DNA from: an archaeon
GTDB lineage: Archaea > Altiarchaeota > Altiarchaeia > IMC4 > QMZM01
Assembly (NCBI GenBank): GCA_029933895.1
Contig: JAOZNG010000026.1
Span: 1 to 11,479, forward strand
Length of the DNA: 11,479 nucleotides
Direction of reading: 5' to 3'
In this document: positions 1 to 7,924 of the stretch, one piece after another
How the letters are laid out: each line of letters opens with the position of its first letter
How positions within the stretch are numbered: the stretch's first letter is position 1
Position numbers and translations under genes: made by a program
Notes under the pieces: generated by a model
Databases searched by the model: none
What the model saw: the letters and a program-made list of their open reading frames with translations, nothing else
What the model was told of the DNA's origin: nothing

Positions 1-2069
1 GGGGTGGCAAAACGGGTCTCCCCCGGTGTGGACACACTGCTGTCCCATATCGCCTTTGTGGAGACGTAATCCTTCCCTTCCAGATATTTGTTGAGTAGAA
101 CAAGATGGGAAATCCTCTCCACCACTGAACCCTCCGCCTTGAGTTTTTCATAAACAGTCTCGTCCAGTTTGCTTCGGTCCCCATAGGCCACCTTCGCCAG
201 TATCATCACAGAGACCCCATCCTTGGATGGCAGATATATCTGTCTGTAGAAGTCTCTGAGCCTCTCGCGCAAAATCTCCTCGGTAAGTTTGAGGTTCTTC
301 TTTACATCCTCCTTCTGTTCCTCAGTAAGGGTCAGTGTGGAGTCTTCTTCAATCCTAACGTAGGCGAGATGTTTCCTGATGGAGTCGTAGAAGGCCCCTC
401 TCTGGATTTCCATAGGGGCAAGGAATATGAGCGTATTGGGAAATTCTCTTTTTGAACCCTCACCTTTGTATTTTATGGCATGGAGGGCTTCATCTCTGTC
501 ATCTTTACGGAGAATTATTAGTTTGAGCCGGGCGTCATCCGGGATCTCAGAGTAGGACCTGGGCCACACAATCAGGCTCAGCGGAGTCTTTGTGGAGAGT
601 TCTCTCTTCAGAACAAGTTCCTCCATCTCCTCTATCTCCCTCTCGGATACGTTCTCCATCTTTGTCAGCACTATCTTATTGAGGTTGGGCTGATTGGAGA
701 AGTAGTACTTCTCATCCCTACTTTGTAGATATAAAAGTCTGTCTTTGAGCTTCTTTACCGCCTCGTCGACCACTCCTGAGGGAATGTCAAGTGTTGTGGC
801 AGAGCGCTTAATATCCCTCAGTGTGGCACCCCTGACCTCGCCCCCGGAGAAGGAGTAGAGGAAGATTGTGGTGGAACTCCTTGTTCCGATGTTCAGCCAC
901 TGGTAGGCCGCCCCAAGCTCCCTGTCCACCTTTTTTGATCCAGATTCCACACCCGTGATGTCGGCGTCTATTATCCCGTTGAACTCATCCCCTATGTAGC
1001 GTATGAACTCCCTTCTTATATCCTCGTTCCCCAGGTCAAAATCCGCCAGAGACACATATGGGGTGTTTTTCTCCTTGAGCGAATGAATCAGGAGGGACAA
1101 TATCCTCAGAACCCCCCTGGTTCTCTGGAACTCCGGGAAGGTCCCCCAGCGGTGGTAGAGGACGTCAATAACGTCTGGGAGGAAGGGATAGGACTTGAGG
1201 AACCTTTTGCGGAATTCGGAGACCTCTATACCTTCTGGCAGGACACCCTCCTCCTCTGCATACTTAATAAACGAATTCACCACCTCTTCTGCCTCGCCCT
1301 CGTTTATTCTGCTGAAAAGCCTCTTCCTAAGTATTGTGGGAATCTCCTCATCCTTTATGGGAGAGTATATCCTCTCCACCCTCCCGAATATCTTGTTCAT
1401 CTGCTGGTAGTATCTCTCAGTAGCCTCTCCGTAGTGTTCAATGTGGCTCTGGGCTAGGGAGACCACGAGGGAGATTCTCTGGAGGCTCTTTACAGCTTCG
1501 TTCAGCTCCTGGAAAAAGACCATGGTCTGGTCTGCTAGGGTGGTTTCCCCCACCCTCACCCCAGCGGCCTTTGTGATGTACGCAAGCGTTTCATCAATGA
1601 GTATGAGTGCCGGCTGGTGTTTTTCAAGCAATCTTTTGATTGCCTCACTCCCGGGAGGTGTCATGTCTTTGAAATTCTTTACTTCTCCTTCCAGTTGTCT
1701 CTCCAGCTCACCCCATAGAGTCTGATTGGCGCTGAAAACTGTACCCACCATCACTACACTCTTTGCCCCCCACTCCCTCGCCCTGTGGTAAAGGGCTATG
1801 AGAGTGTGGGTCTTTCCACCTCCGAAAGGTGTCTGAAGTTGTATTACCGGGTCTCCATCCTTTCCCTTGATTCTCTTCTCAACGGTGTTCATGACCTCTT
1901 TAAGTCCAGAGGTGAGGTGGGTTCTCTTAAAGAACTTCTTGGAATCCCGATATTCCAAGGGGGCTGTGCCATTATGGACGTCCCAGAGGTCAGCGGCATA
2001 TACGTCCATTGTGAACTTACCCTCAAGGACATCCTTATGCGGAACTGCGATCAGGTTAAACGCTTTCAA
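1..2069 (-). CDS. DUF499 AAA+ ATPase of a DNA-modification defence locus (C-terminus beyond window)
   Basis: The 689 readable codons have no internal stop and run off the left edge. The family (DUF499, COG1483) is a large P-loop ATPase repeatedly found beside DUF1156 methyltransferases and SNF2 helicases; its exact reaction is not established. The N-terminus carries the family pattern: IAVPHKDVLEG near residues 7-17, then MDVYAADLWDV. Walker A is in TPFGGGKTHT (Lys86). Walker B is LILIDE (Asp159, Glu160). Further on comes the conserved block SYPFLPDVIDVLYHRWGTF followed by QRTRGVLR, whose arginines could act as finger or sensor residues. I chose a TTG start at 2069 because it preserves the family N-terminus (the first ATG would remove it), overlaps the upstream stop by four bases (TTGA), and has a G-rich ribosome binding site six bases upstream. 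It is translationally coupled to the Toprim-like gene. Family members are commonly around 900-1100 residues, so a few hundred residues are probably missing. Family assignment is firm; role is inferred. Confidence 0.93.
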   Translation of the reverse strand, partial: MKAFNLIAVPHKDVLEGKFTMDVYAADLWDVHNGTAPLEYRDSKKFFKRTHLTSGLKEVMNTVEKRIKGKDGDPVIQLQTPFGGGKTHTLIALYHRAREWGAKSVVMVGTVFSANQTLWGELERQLEGEVKNFKDMTPPGSEAIKRLLEKHQPALILIDETLAYITKAAGVRVGETTLADQTMVFFQELNEAVKSLQRISLVVSLAQSHIEHYGEATERYYQQMNKIFGRVERIYSPIKDEEIPTILRKRLFSRINEGEAEEVVNSFIKYAEEEGVLPEGIEVSEFRKRFLKSYPFLPDVIDVLYHRWGTFPEFQRTRGVLRILSLLIHSLKEKNTPYVSLADFDLGNEDIRREFIRYIGDEFNGIIDADITGVESGSKKVDRELGAAYQWLNIGTRSSTTIFLYSFSGGEVRGATLRDIKRSATTLDIPSGVVDEAVKKLKDRLLYLQSRDEKYYFSNQPNLNKIVLTKMENVSEREIEEMEELVLKRELSTKTPLSLIVWPRSYSEIPDDARLKLIILRKDDRDEALHAIKYKGEGSKREFPNTLIFLAPMEIQRGAFYDSIRKHLAYVRIEEDSTLTLTEEQKEDVKKNLKLTEEILRERLRDFYRQIYLPSKDGVSVMILAKVAYGDRSKLDETVYEKLKAEGSVVERISHLVLLNKYLEGKDYVSTKAIWDSSVSTPGETRFAT

Positions 2070-2563
2070 TCCGATCCCCCCTTTAACATGTTCTTAAGTG
2101 TTATTAAATTATTGCACCCAGAAAGCTCTGAAAGAAAGCGCTTAAAGTTCTTCAGGTTGTTATTTATCACGGAATGGAGGGCGCTCTCTTCGTTTGGGAG
2201 GTTGAATTTTTCTGGCTTCACCCCGCAGAGCCTTGCAGCCCTAAGAACCCACCCTTCCAAGTTCGGCTGAAGAACGAGGACTACTTTGTCATCCTTCACG
2301 AACCTTCTCACCCGGAGTTTTCTCTCCTCGTCACCGGTCACCTCCCTGAAGTCCTTAAGAATTCTATTCACCGGGTACCCTGAGGACGGATCCTCATCCA
2401 CAACACAGAGGCCCCGCACCCCCTCTCTTTTTATGTATTTAATGGCTCTTCCCCTGTCCTCCTTGTGGTTTATCTCACTCCTCCGGTAGCCGCCGAAGAT
2501 CTCCAGTAGAAGCTGATCAGGCTTACACTCAACAATGAGCTCCCTTTCAGAGGGCAAACTCAC
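2066..2563 (-). CDS. Small Toprim-like protein, putative nuclease partner of the adjacent ATPase
   Basis: I do not recognise a named family for this 165-residue protein. Residues 8-21 read ELIVECKPDQLLLE, which resembles the first Toprim motif (VEGxxDxxxL) with the usual glycine replaced by cysteine and Glu12 in place. Residues 49-62 contain VRGLCVVDEDPSSG, which fits the second Toprim motif (hydrophobic strand, DxD at Asp56 and Asp58, then glycine). Residues 97-110 (LVLQPNLEGWVLRA) could supply a further acidic residue, Glu103. Toprim domains coordinate Mg2+ and cut or join DNA or RNA in OLD nucleases, topoisomerases and PARIS AriB. The gene overlaps the ATPase stop by four bases (GTGA), so the two are probably made together and may form a split OLD-type nuclease. 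The GTG at 2563 sits almost against a GGAGG; a TTG at 2557 has better spacing (six bases), so the true start may be two codons later. The ORF is secure; the Toprim assignment rests on motifs alone. Confidence 0.85.
   Translation of the reverse strand: MSLPSERELIVECKPDQLLLEIFGGYRRSEINHKEDRGRAIKYIKREGVRGLCVVDEDPSSGYPVNRILKDFREVTGDEERKLRVRRFVKDDKVVLVLQPNLEGWVLRAARLCGVKPEKFNLPNEESALHSVINNNLKNFKRFLSELSGCNNLITLKNMLKGGSD
2074..2081 (-). promoter_or_regulatory. Ribosome binding site that fixes the TTG start of the DUF499 gene
   Basis: The minus strand reads GGGGGGAT, with six bases between the last G and the TTG start codon. It resembles the consensus GGAGGTGAT and lies inside the last codons of the upstream gene. 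This supports reinitiation at the TTG rather than at the ATG about 60 bases further in. Confidence 0.55.
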
Positions 2564-3549
2564 TCCTCCAGAAACCTCTCCAGGTTGAAGAATGGATCAA
2601 GGTCCTTAACGAAGATCTCCTCCATCGTCTTTCTGTCCAGAAGTTTAAGACGTGTCTGATAGTCCTTCATGTAGGTGGCGTAGATGTTGAGTGAACCCTT
2701 CGGAGCCTTCTCCATTATGGAGCGGAGGAGATAGGGGTTGTGTGTCGCAATAAAGAACTGGTTAGTTTTATCCATCGCAATGGTCTCCGCCAGTGTCTTA
2801 ATATGTCTGGGAAACGCATGTGCCTCTGGCTCTTCAAAGAGGAGAACAGAATCTTTGTTTGATTTGATTGCAAGCATGTGGAATAAATGTCTTCTGAGAG
2901 TGTCTGAGACCACAGTGTAGGGGAGGGAGAGTATCATGTCTTCCTTTACTTTTACAATCTCTATGTTATTGGTTTCCGGTTTTAACATAAGCCTATATCC
3001 GAAAGCGTCAAACATGGATTTAACCAAATCTCTGAGGCTTTTATGTGTCCTGAGAAGAGAAGGAAGGTTCTCACCATAGATTGGTTTAAGAAAGCCTATC
3101 TGCTTTCTCTCTGGATACTCCGTGAGAGTCTTAAATCTGTAGAGTTTTATATTTACCTTCATTGCGTTATCATTCCAGCTAAGGCTGCTAACCCTCCCTC
3201 TCTTTATTTCTTGTGTGCAACTAATGAAATCTCCCAGATCCCTGCTGTAAGCTTTAAGCACGTAGTTTAAGCTGTTAGTATCATAATGAATTACTATATG
3301 CTTATCGTCAGCGTCTATAGTGACGTCCTCTTCTACGTTATCATCAAAGAAGAGGTCACTCAAATCATTACTCCTAAATACACCGTCTATACCGCCTAGC
3401 TCTGCATACGGGAGAGAAAATGAGCCTATAGCCTCCAGAATATTAGATTTGCCTGTATTTGGCTCACCTATGAAGATGTTTATCTTGGCGGGTTTGAATT
3501 CAAGATCCTTTATGGACTTGAAATTCCTTATCCGGACCTTTTTTATCAT
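2560..3549 (-). CDS. OLD/RecF-like AAA ATPase (AAA_15/AAA_21 type), paired with the Toprim-like protein
   Basis: This 329-residue ABC-class ATPase belongs to the OLD/RecF/SMC-like group, which dimerise on ATP and control attached or partner nucleases in many phage-defence systems. The N-terminal strand IRNFKSIKDLEF precedes Walker A (GEPNTGKS, residues 28-35, Lys34). The distal half has a signature-like stretch (VSDTLRR, 214-220), Walker B (SVLLFEEP, 234-241, Glu239/Glu240) and the switch histidine (ATHNPYLL, His270). The signature motif lacks the canonical LSGG glycines, as is common in OLD-like proteins. No Toprim domain is fused at the C-terminus, where one sits in single-chain OLD nucleases; the following gene has a Toprim-like pattern instead. 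ATG directly abuts the methyltransferase stop (TAAATG), with AGGAGG nine bases upstream. Part of the gene (about 2870-3540) is AT-richer than its neighbours. Family is firm; the pairing is inferred. Confidence 0.92.
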   Translation of the reverse strand: MIKKVRIRNFKSIKDLEFKPAKINIFIGEPNTGKSNILEAIGSFSLPYAELGGIDGVFRSNDLSDLFFDDNVEEDVTIDADDKHIVIHYDTNSLNYVLKAYSRDLGDFISCTQEIKRGRVSSLSWNDNAMKVNIKLYRFKTLTEYPERKQIGFLKPIYGENLPSLLRTHKSLRDLVKSMFDAFGYRLMLKPETNNIEIVKVKEDMILSLPYTVVSDTLRRHLFHMLAIKSNKDSVLLFEEPEAHAFPRHIKTLAETIAMDKTNQFFIATHNPYLLRSIMEKAPKGSLNIYATYMKDYQTRLKLLDRKTMEEIFVKDLDPFFNLERFLEE

Positions 3550-6255
3550 TTAGAACAGCCTCCTTTGAACGGATTCTTTTCTTCCCTCCATTAAAAGGTT
3601 TTCCCTGTTGGCAAGGAAACCATCCAGAAGCTGCTTTTCCTTGCTGTCATCTGGAAGGGTCATTGAGAGTGCCTGGGCTACCCTGTAAAATGCCTCGTAA
3701 CCCAAGAATCCACTCTCTTTGAGAAGTGAGATCATCTCATCTCTCTCCCCGCCCTTCCAGAGAAGAACGGCTTTGTGGAGAACGTCAATCATGTCCTTTG
3801 GTCTCTCAATCTCATTCAGGTTTCTGTCCTGCGGGCCCAGGACTCTTACGTACTCCTTCTCTTTTCTTATAAAGCCCCTGTTCCACTCCTCGCTCAAGTC
3901 AACACCCGTGCTCTGGGCAAGTTTCCTGGCATCGTCAAATTCCACCCGTGCCTCACCGTAGGTCCATCTCCAGATCAGATAGAACTTCGTCAGTGGGGAT
4001 AGTTCCTCTGCAATACCGTTCTGGAGGATCTGTCTAACAGCGTAGTCTGTAACCACGTCCCTGACGTAATCCAGAAGTTTGTCAGCCTTTATGACATTCC
4101 CCTGGTAATCCATCACTTTCTTGTATTTCCCAAAAATCTCAATGGCGGAGCCTATGGCAGCGATGAAGTAGTCTGCCCCGCTAACCCCCTCCTCCCACAA
4201 TCTTTCAAGTTTTTTGTGTATGTAGTTCTTGATTTTCTCCTTCACTTCATTGTACCATCCCGTCTCTTCCCTCTCCATCTTCCGACAGACGAAATAGATG
4301 GATGAGGCCAAAGCGGCGGATTCTTTTGCTCTCAGTCTTGCCTTCATCTCCGTATCGATGGGCCAGGAAGCTGTAACCACAAGATCTGATTCAAGCAGAG
4401 AATTTATCAGAGTTTCCCAGCCAGAGGTGGATTTGTGGGTGTAAACCACTGTTGCTATACCGTCTGGTTTTAGCACCCTTGCCATCTCTTTAAAGGACTT
4501 TTTGAGCATATCTTCAAAGTACTTCTTCCCTGCCTCAAACCCACCTTCCCGTTTAGAGTAAGCAACGATTTCCTTTGACTTTGGTGTTAAAGGAGTCATG
4601 AAGAGTTCAGGATAAAGATTTCCAACACTTCTTTTGAGCCAAACATAGAAGAAATCAGAGAGATAGGAATACGGTACATTATCGTAATATGGCGGATCGG
4701 TGAAGACCGCATCAAAGTAGTTGTCCGGATGTGGAAGCTGTGTGGCAGAGGCTTGGGCGACTTTTGGTATAAGTATAGAAGGATTGGGTATATTGGAACG
4801 ATATTCGATATTTGCAATGATGTCTTTAAATAATTCATTAAAACTTCGAGATGTACCGGTTAGTAGGTTTACCTCGGGATAATCCCAAACCATTGGAAGG
4901 GCTTGCCGAGAAAATACATCTGCAATTTTCTCCCCATTGGATTGCCATCTTGCGAGGTTATTAGATGACGATGCCAACTTATTGACCATTAATCCCAAAT
5001 AACTCATCACTGCCTTCGCATACTCCTCCTTGTACCCTTCCTCAATCATCTTTTTATAAACAAGCCTGACCTTCTCTGAGAATGTAATCAATGCCAGTTT
5101 CTGCCGGGGGTTGAAGAGGTCGCCCCAAGTATTTAAAGCATAATTTCTCACAGAAAAAGCTCTCTCTGCTCCACTTCCTTTCCCTTCCGGTGTAGGTTCA
5201 TCCGGTACTGGGTCTATCCCCCACTCTTCCATCAGTTTCTCTCTTTTCTCCTCAAGATACTTCTCCGCTTCTTTAAAAATCTCCATGTCCTTTTCTGTGG
5301 CCAGCCTGTATCTCTTTCCCTTGGTCCCCGGTTTGTGAAGGACAACAGCAATCATTCTCTGACCGGATTTTCCTGTCTGGAAGAGTTTTCTGGTTATGTC
5401 AGCCTTCACCGTATGACCGCAGACGGGACATGTGGCAACAGCCCGGGAGACTGTGCCATTCTCAGGCTTAAACCCAGATGGCATACTTTCGTATCCGTTT
5501 CCCACAATCCGGAACTTTACCTCCTTTCCATCAACGTATGGATACAGAGCCACTTTTTTATTGGTTTTCTTTGCGAGCCAGTACTGTCTCATCAAAGGGA
5601 TATCAGCCCCACAGGAGGGGTTCTGACAGGGGATGGTCCTTGCCCATATATATCCAACTGGAATGGAGCCATCAGGGTCTTTAGGATAGAATCTTCCTAT
5701 CTCCTTCTGGGCTTCCTTGAGAACCCACTCTCCCCACCTCTTAACATCCTCCAGGAGAGGATTTGAGACGCTTCCTTTGAGGTGTCCCCACTCCCCGGTG
5801 TTTTTAACTCTGCCGTACTTCTGAGGGAATTCTAGCGTGCACTTCTCTATGAGAACCGCAACGGGATTGTAGTCAGAGGCGTACACCTCACAGCCCAGCC
5901 GGAGGGCTTCAAGAGGGATGGCCCCCCCACCAGCAAAGGGGTCCAGAACCTTAGGGGGCTTCCCTCCGTTTGCCTTCAAAATATCCCTTCTAGCCTTCTC
6001 TATGATGTCGGGGTTGAGAGAGTTCTCCCACTTTGAGAGTTCAATAATGAACTGTCTCTTCTTGTCCCATTCCTCATCATTCTCAGGTGCAGGTATAAGC
6101 GCAGCGTAGGAGGTAGCCCTTGAAGAGGCTAGAGGTCGTCTGGCCCACCAGATATGAAGTGTTGAGATGTGTCCGTGGCGTATGTTCTTTTCCTTAGCAG
6201 ACTCCTTGCTGACCTCTTTGACCGGGAAGGATTCCTCTATGAATCTTCTATCCAT
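3550..6255 (-). CDS. DUF1156 Zn-ribbon adenine-specific DNA methyltransferase
   Basis: This 901-residue enzyme of the COG1743/DUF1156 family is predicted to transfer a methyl group from S-adenosylmethionine to adenine N6 in DNA and so mark the host genome. The N-terminal DUF1156 block is clear: [14 protein letters not shown], then [20 protein letters not shown]. The SAM-binding motif I is DPFAGGG (residues 105-111). Zinc-ribbon cysteines follow as CQNPSC (Cys210, Cys215) and CPVC (Cys276, Cys279). The catalytic motif IV DPPY is at 520-523, followed by [19 protein letters not shown]. About 410 residues separate motifs I and IV, matching the long inserts of this family that probably help recognise the target. 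An upstream in-frame ATG at 6330 would add 25 unrelated residues. The ATG at 6255 is preferred because the family N-terminus starts there and a GGGAGAT ribosome binding site precedes it. It overlaps the upstream gene by eight bases. Target sequence unknown. Confidence 0.95.
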   Translation of the reverse strand: MDRRFIEESFPVKEVSKESAKEKNIRHGHISTLHIWWARRPLASSRATSYAALIPAPENDEEWDKKRQFIIELSKWENSLNPDIIEKARRDILKANGGKPPKVLDPFAGGGAIPLEALRLGCEVYASDYNPVAVLIEKCTLEFPQKYGRVKNTGEWGHLKGSVSNPLLEDVKRWGEWVLKEAQKEIGRFYPKDPDGSIPVGYIWARTIPCQNPSCGADIPLMRQYWLAKKTNKKVALYPYVDGKEVKFRIVGNGYESMPSGFKPENGTVSRAVATCPVCGHTVKADITRKLFQTGKSGQRMIAVVLHKPGTKGKRYRLATEKDMEIFKEAEKYLEEKREKLMEEWGIDPVPDEPTPEGKGSGAERAFSVRNYALNTWGDLFNPRQKLALITFSEKVRLVYKKMIEEGYKEEYAKAVMSYLGLMVNKLASSSNNLARWQSNGEKIADVFSRQALPMVWDYPEVNLLTGTSRSFNELFKDIIANIEYRSNIPNPSILIPKVAQASATQLPHPDNYFDAVFTDPPYYDNVPYSYLSDFFYVWLKRSVGNLYPELFMTPLTPKSKEIVAYSKREGGFEAGKKYFEDMLKKSFKEMARVLKPDGIATVVYTHKSTSGWETLINSLLESDLVVTASWPIDTEMKARLRAKESAALASSIYFVCRKMEREETGWYNEVKEKIKNYIHKKLERLWEEGVSGADYFIAAIGSAIEIFGKYKKVMDYQGNVIKADKLLDYVRDVVTDYAVRQILQNGIAEELSPLTKFYLIWRWTYGEARVEFDDARKLAQSTGVDLSEEWNRGFIRKEKEYVRVLGPQDRNLNEIERPKDMIDVLHKAVLLWKGGERDEMISLLKESGFLGYEAFYRVAQALSMTLPDDSKEKQLLDGFLANRENLLMEGRKESVQRRLF
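3559..3564 (-). promoter_or_regulatory. Ribosome binding site of the second ATPase gene
   Basis: The minus strand reads AGGAGG, nine bases before the ATG. It lies within the last codons of the methyltransferase gene, whose stop abuts the ATG, so the ATPase does not need its own transcript start. Confidence 0.6.
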
Positions 6256-6733
6256 TCTTATCTCCCTCTTCAAATGGGTAGTTCTCAAGGAAATAATCCA
6301 GCAGGACAATGTACTTTGATAGGGGACCACTATTATTCTTGAGTTTTACGTCAGTGGTTAATATTATTCCCTCCCCCTCCGATGAAATCGCAGGGAGGAG
6401 AGTCTCGAAAAGGTAGAGGTCCTTGAGGTCTGGCACGGCTTTTTTAATATCCTCAGGGATCACTGTTGAGAGCCCCTTGGACCGAAGATGCAGTTTGAGG
6501 GAGTTCGTCAGAAAGTGGTGGATGAAGAAGCGCAGGATCTCCATCTGGCGTACGTCACTCCAGTGATTTGATTCTTTAAGAATCTGTCTTATCTTCTTCA
6601 TAAGCGGCGAGTTCTCCATAATCACCATGCTGTCACACTTTTCAAAGATCCTCTCCATGACCTCTAAGGCTGTGTGCATCCTCTCTCTGTCTCTAAGATA
6701 CTCAGGAAACCATTCATCAACAACAATATCCAT
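6248..6733 (-). CDS. Small protein with PIN-nuclease-like acidic pattern, partner of the adjacent ATPase
   Basis: This 161-residue protein matches no family I can name. It begins [10 protein letters not shown], which puts Asp6 after a short hydrophobic strand, as in the first PIN motif. It ends with [10 protein letters not shown] (Asp105, 104-113) and [10 protein letters not shown] (Asp128, 122-131). These resemble the later PIN motifs, an Asp at the start of a helix and then a strand ending in T-x-D or TTD. Glu40 in [12 protein letters not shown] could be the conserved middle acidic residue. PIN domains are Mg2+-dependent nucleases, usually acting on RNA, common as toxins. The length fits a single PIN domain. 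The start codon lies one base after the ATPase stop, with a run of six G five bases upstream, so the pair is probably co-translated and may act as an ATPase-gated nuclease. The reading frame is firm; the PIN reading is a hypothesis without alignment support, and an unrelated accessory fold is possible. Confidence 0.85.
   Translation of the reverse strand: MDIVVDEWFPEYLRDRERMHTALEVMERIFEKCDSMVIMENSPLMKKIRQILKESNHWSDVRQMEILRFFIHHFLTNSLKLHLRSKGLSTVIPEDIKKAVPDLKDLYLFETLLPAISSEGEGIILTTDVKLKNNSGPLSKYIVLLDYFLENYPFEEGDKNG
6260..6266 (-). promoter_or_regulatory. Ribosome binding site that decides the methyltransferase start
   Basis: The minus strand reads GGGAGAT four bases before the ATG at 6255 (six bases counted from GGGAG). 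It favours this ATG over the one at 6330, which would overlap the upstream gene by more than 80 bases. Confidence 0.5.
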
Positions 6734-6734
6734 A

Positions 6735-7892
6735 TCAGCCCCCCAGAAGGGTCTTTATATCCTCTAGCTCCCCTTCAAGGAAGGACGATAGGCCATTCTC
6801 TATCTGGCCTTTTTCGTTCACCTTTTGCTGCTGAATAACACTCTCCTTTCTCTTCTTCTTAACAAGGTAGCAGGAGACCTCCTCTGGCGAGATTTTCCCA
6901 CCCGCCACGGAAGAGAGTACGCTTAAAAGGATATGTTCGCTGTGGGTGGATATAACAATGTGTTTCCCCTCTTCCTTTATGGCTCTTATAAAGGCATGAA
7001 CCAGTTTTCTCTGCGCCGTGGGGTGCAGGTGTATTTCAGGCTCTTCCACTAAAAGGATTTTTGTGTCATGTTTAAGTAGTTTCGCTAGCATGAATATTGT
7101 CTGGTTCAATCCGAAACCCTCATTTATTAGCTCGGATGTAAGACCCATTTCATCTACCATTTGGAGATAGAATAGTGCTACCCCCCTCTGAGGCCTCACA
7201 CTGAAATACTTTCCAAAGATATCACCACTGTAGGACTTTACCTTATTCTCTAAATATCGGTTGGATTCTAGAAGCGTGGCTATTTCATCCTCTGAGCTCA
7301 TCATGGATGTTAGATTGACTGGGTTATATATGGGTTTTGTGAATCCCCTTCTTAGTGAGACCATTTCCACCTGTCTTAGCAGTTCTACGGGACTATTTAT
7401 AAGTGTCATCCAACTGTTCGCTTTATCAAGATTATTCTCGGAGCATTCTACTGAGTAGGCGGTTACACCGTTCCAATATATTATAATGTCATTCCCAACA
7501 CTAATCCTCGCCTTCTTGTTGGTAGGGTAGGGGAAAGATACTAGAAGTCTCTCTTCTTTGCAGTTAGGTAATAATATCCTAAAAAAGCTCTTGTGAGGGT
7601 TAAGAGAGACTCCGTATACTACCTTTTCATCGGTCTCTACCGTCAGATCTATGCTGTTGTTTTCCTTATGGTCAAATACCACCTGCTCAAATCCACCCAT
7701 ATTAAGGAAACCCAGATTGAAGAAATTTTCCATGCTCTGGGCAGGGTTGAGAGCTATTTTTTTGAGCACCATCAGGGAGTAGAGAAGAGAAGACTTTCCT
7801 GCACCGTTTGGTCCATATAAAATTGTTAAAGGCGTTAGGTTTAGTTCCGCTTTTCTAATAGAACGAAAATTCCTTATTTTGAACTTTATCAT
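6735..7892 (-). CDS. OLD/RecF-like AAA ATPase with DUF3696-like C-terminus
   Basis: This 385-residue ABC-class ATPase is related to, but clearly different from, the second ATPase of the array (2560-3549). It starts IKFKIRNFRSIRKAELNL and has Walker A GPNGAGKS (residues 27-34, Lys33), a Q-loop candidate in GGFEQVVF (Gln70), a signature-like LINEGFGLNQ (255-264), Walker B ILLVEEPEIHLHP (279-291, Glu283/Glu284) and the switch histidine in ISTHSEHIL (His317). The tail VNEKGQIENGLSSFLEGELE (358-377) resembles the DUF3696 region found at the end of many such ATPases. Members of this group often work with a separately encoded nuclease or toxin; here the next gene is the PIN-like protein. The start is 32 bases after the helicase stop, with AGGTGGGG just upstream. 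The middle of the gene (about 7060-7860) is AT-richer than the helicase. Family firm; substrate unknown. Confidence 0.93.
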   Translation of the reverse strand: MIKFKIRNFRSIRKAELNLTPLTILYGPNGAGKSSLLYSLMVLKKIALNPAQSMENFFNLGFLNMGGFEQVVFDHKENNSIDLTVETDEKVVYGVSLNPHKSFFRILLPNCKEERLLVSFPYPTNKKARISVGNDIIIYWNGVTAYSVECSENNLDKANSWMTLINSPVELLRQVEMVSLRRGFTKPIYNPVNLTSMMSSEDEIATLLESNRYLENKVKSYSGDIFGKYFSVRPQRGVALFYLQMVDEMGLTSELINEGFGLNQTIFMLAKLLKHDTKILLVEEPEIHLHPTAQRKLVHAFIRAIKEEGKHIVISTHSEHILLSVLSSVAGGKISPEEVSCYLVKKKRKESVIQQQKVNEKGQIENGLSSFLEGELEDIKTLLGG

Positions 7893-7924
7893 AGCCCCAC
7901 CTGGAATAGAAACGGTTTCATCAT
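7889..7924 (-). other. Possible 11-codon leader ORF between helicase and ATPase genes
   Basis: Directly after the helicase stop, an ATG opens an 11-codon reading frame (MMKPFLFQVGL, then TGA). Its stop overlaps the ATPase start codon as ATGA, so it fills the 32-nt gap exactly. A strong GGAGGTG at 7937-7943, inside the last helicase codons, lies 12 bases upstream. It may couple translation of the ATPase to the helicase. It could also be chance, since so short a frame carries no statistical weight. Confidence 0.25.

Noticed and set aside
1083..1457. 124-codon open frame on the plus strand
   Set aside because: It is antisense to the DUF499 block with the SYPFLP and QRTRGVLR motifs; no family features.
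1785..2270. 161-codon open frame on the plus strand
   Set aside because: It is antisense to the DUF499 N-terminus (with Walker A) and the Toprim-like gene, has no ribosome binding site or recognisable motif, and spans a well-supported gene junction on the other strand.
5335..5766. 143-codon open frame on the plus strand
   Set aside because: It is antisense to the Zn-ribbon part of the methyltransferase. Its cysteines come from the opposite-strand composition and do not form paired motifs.
6256..6330. 25-residue N-terminal extension of the methyltransferase
   Set aside because: The extension has no family character, deepens the overlap with the PIN-like gene, and lacks the ribosome binding site present before the ATG at 6255.
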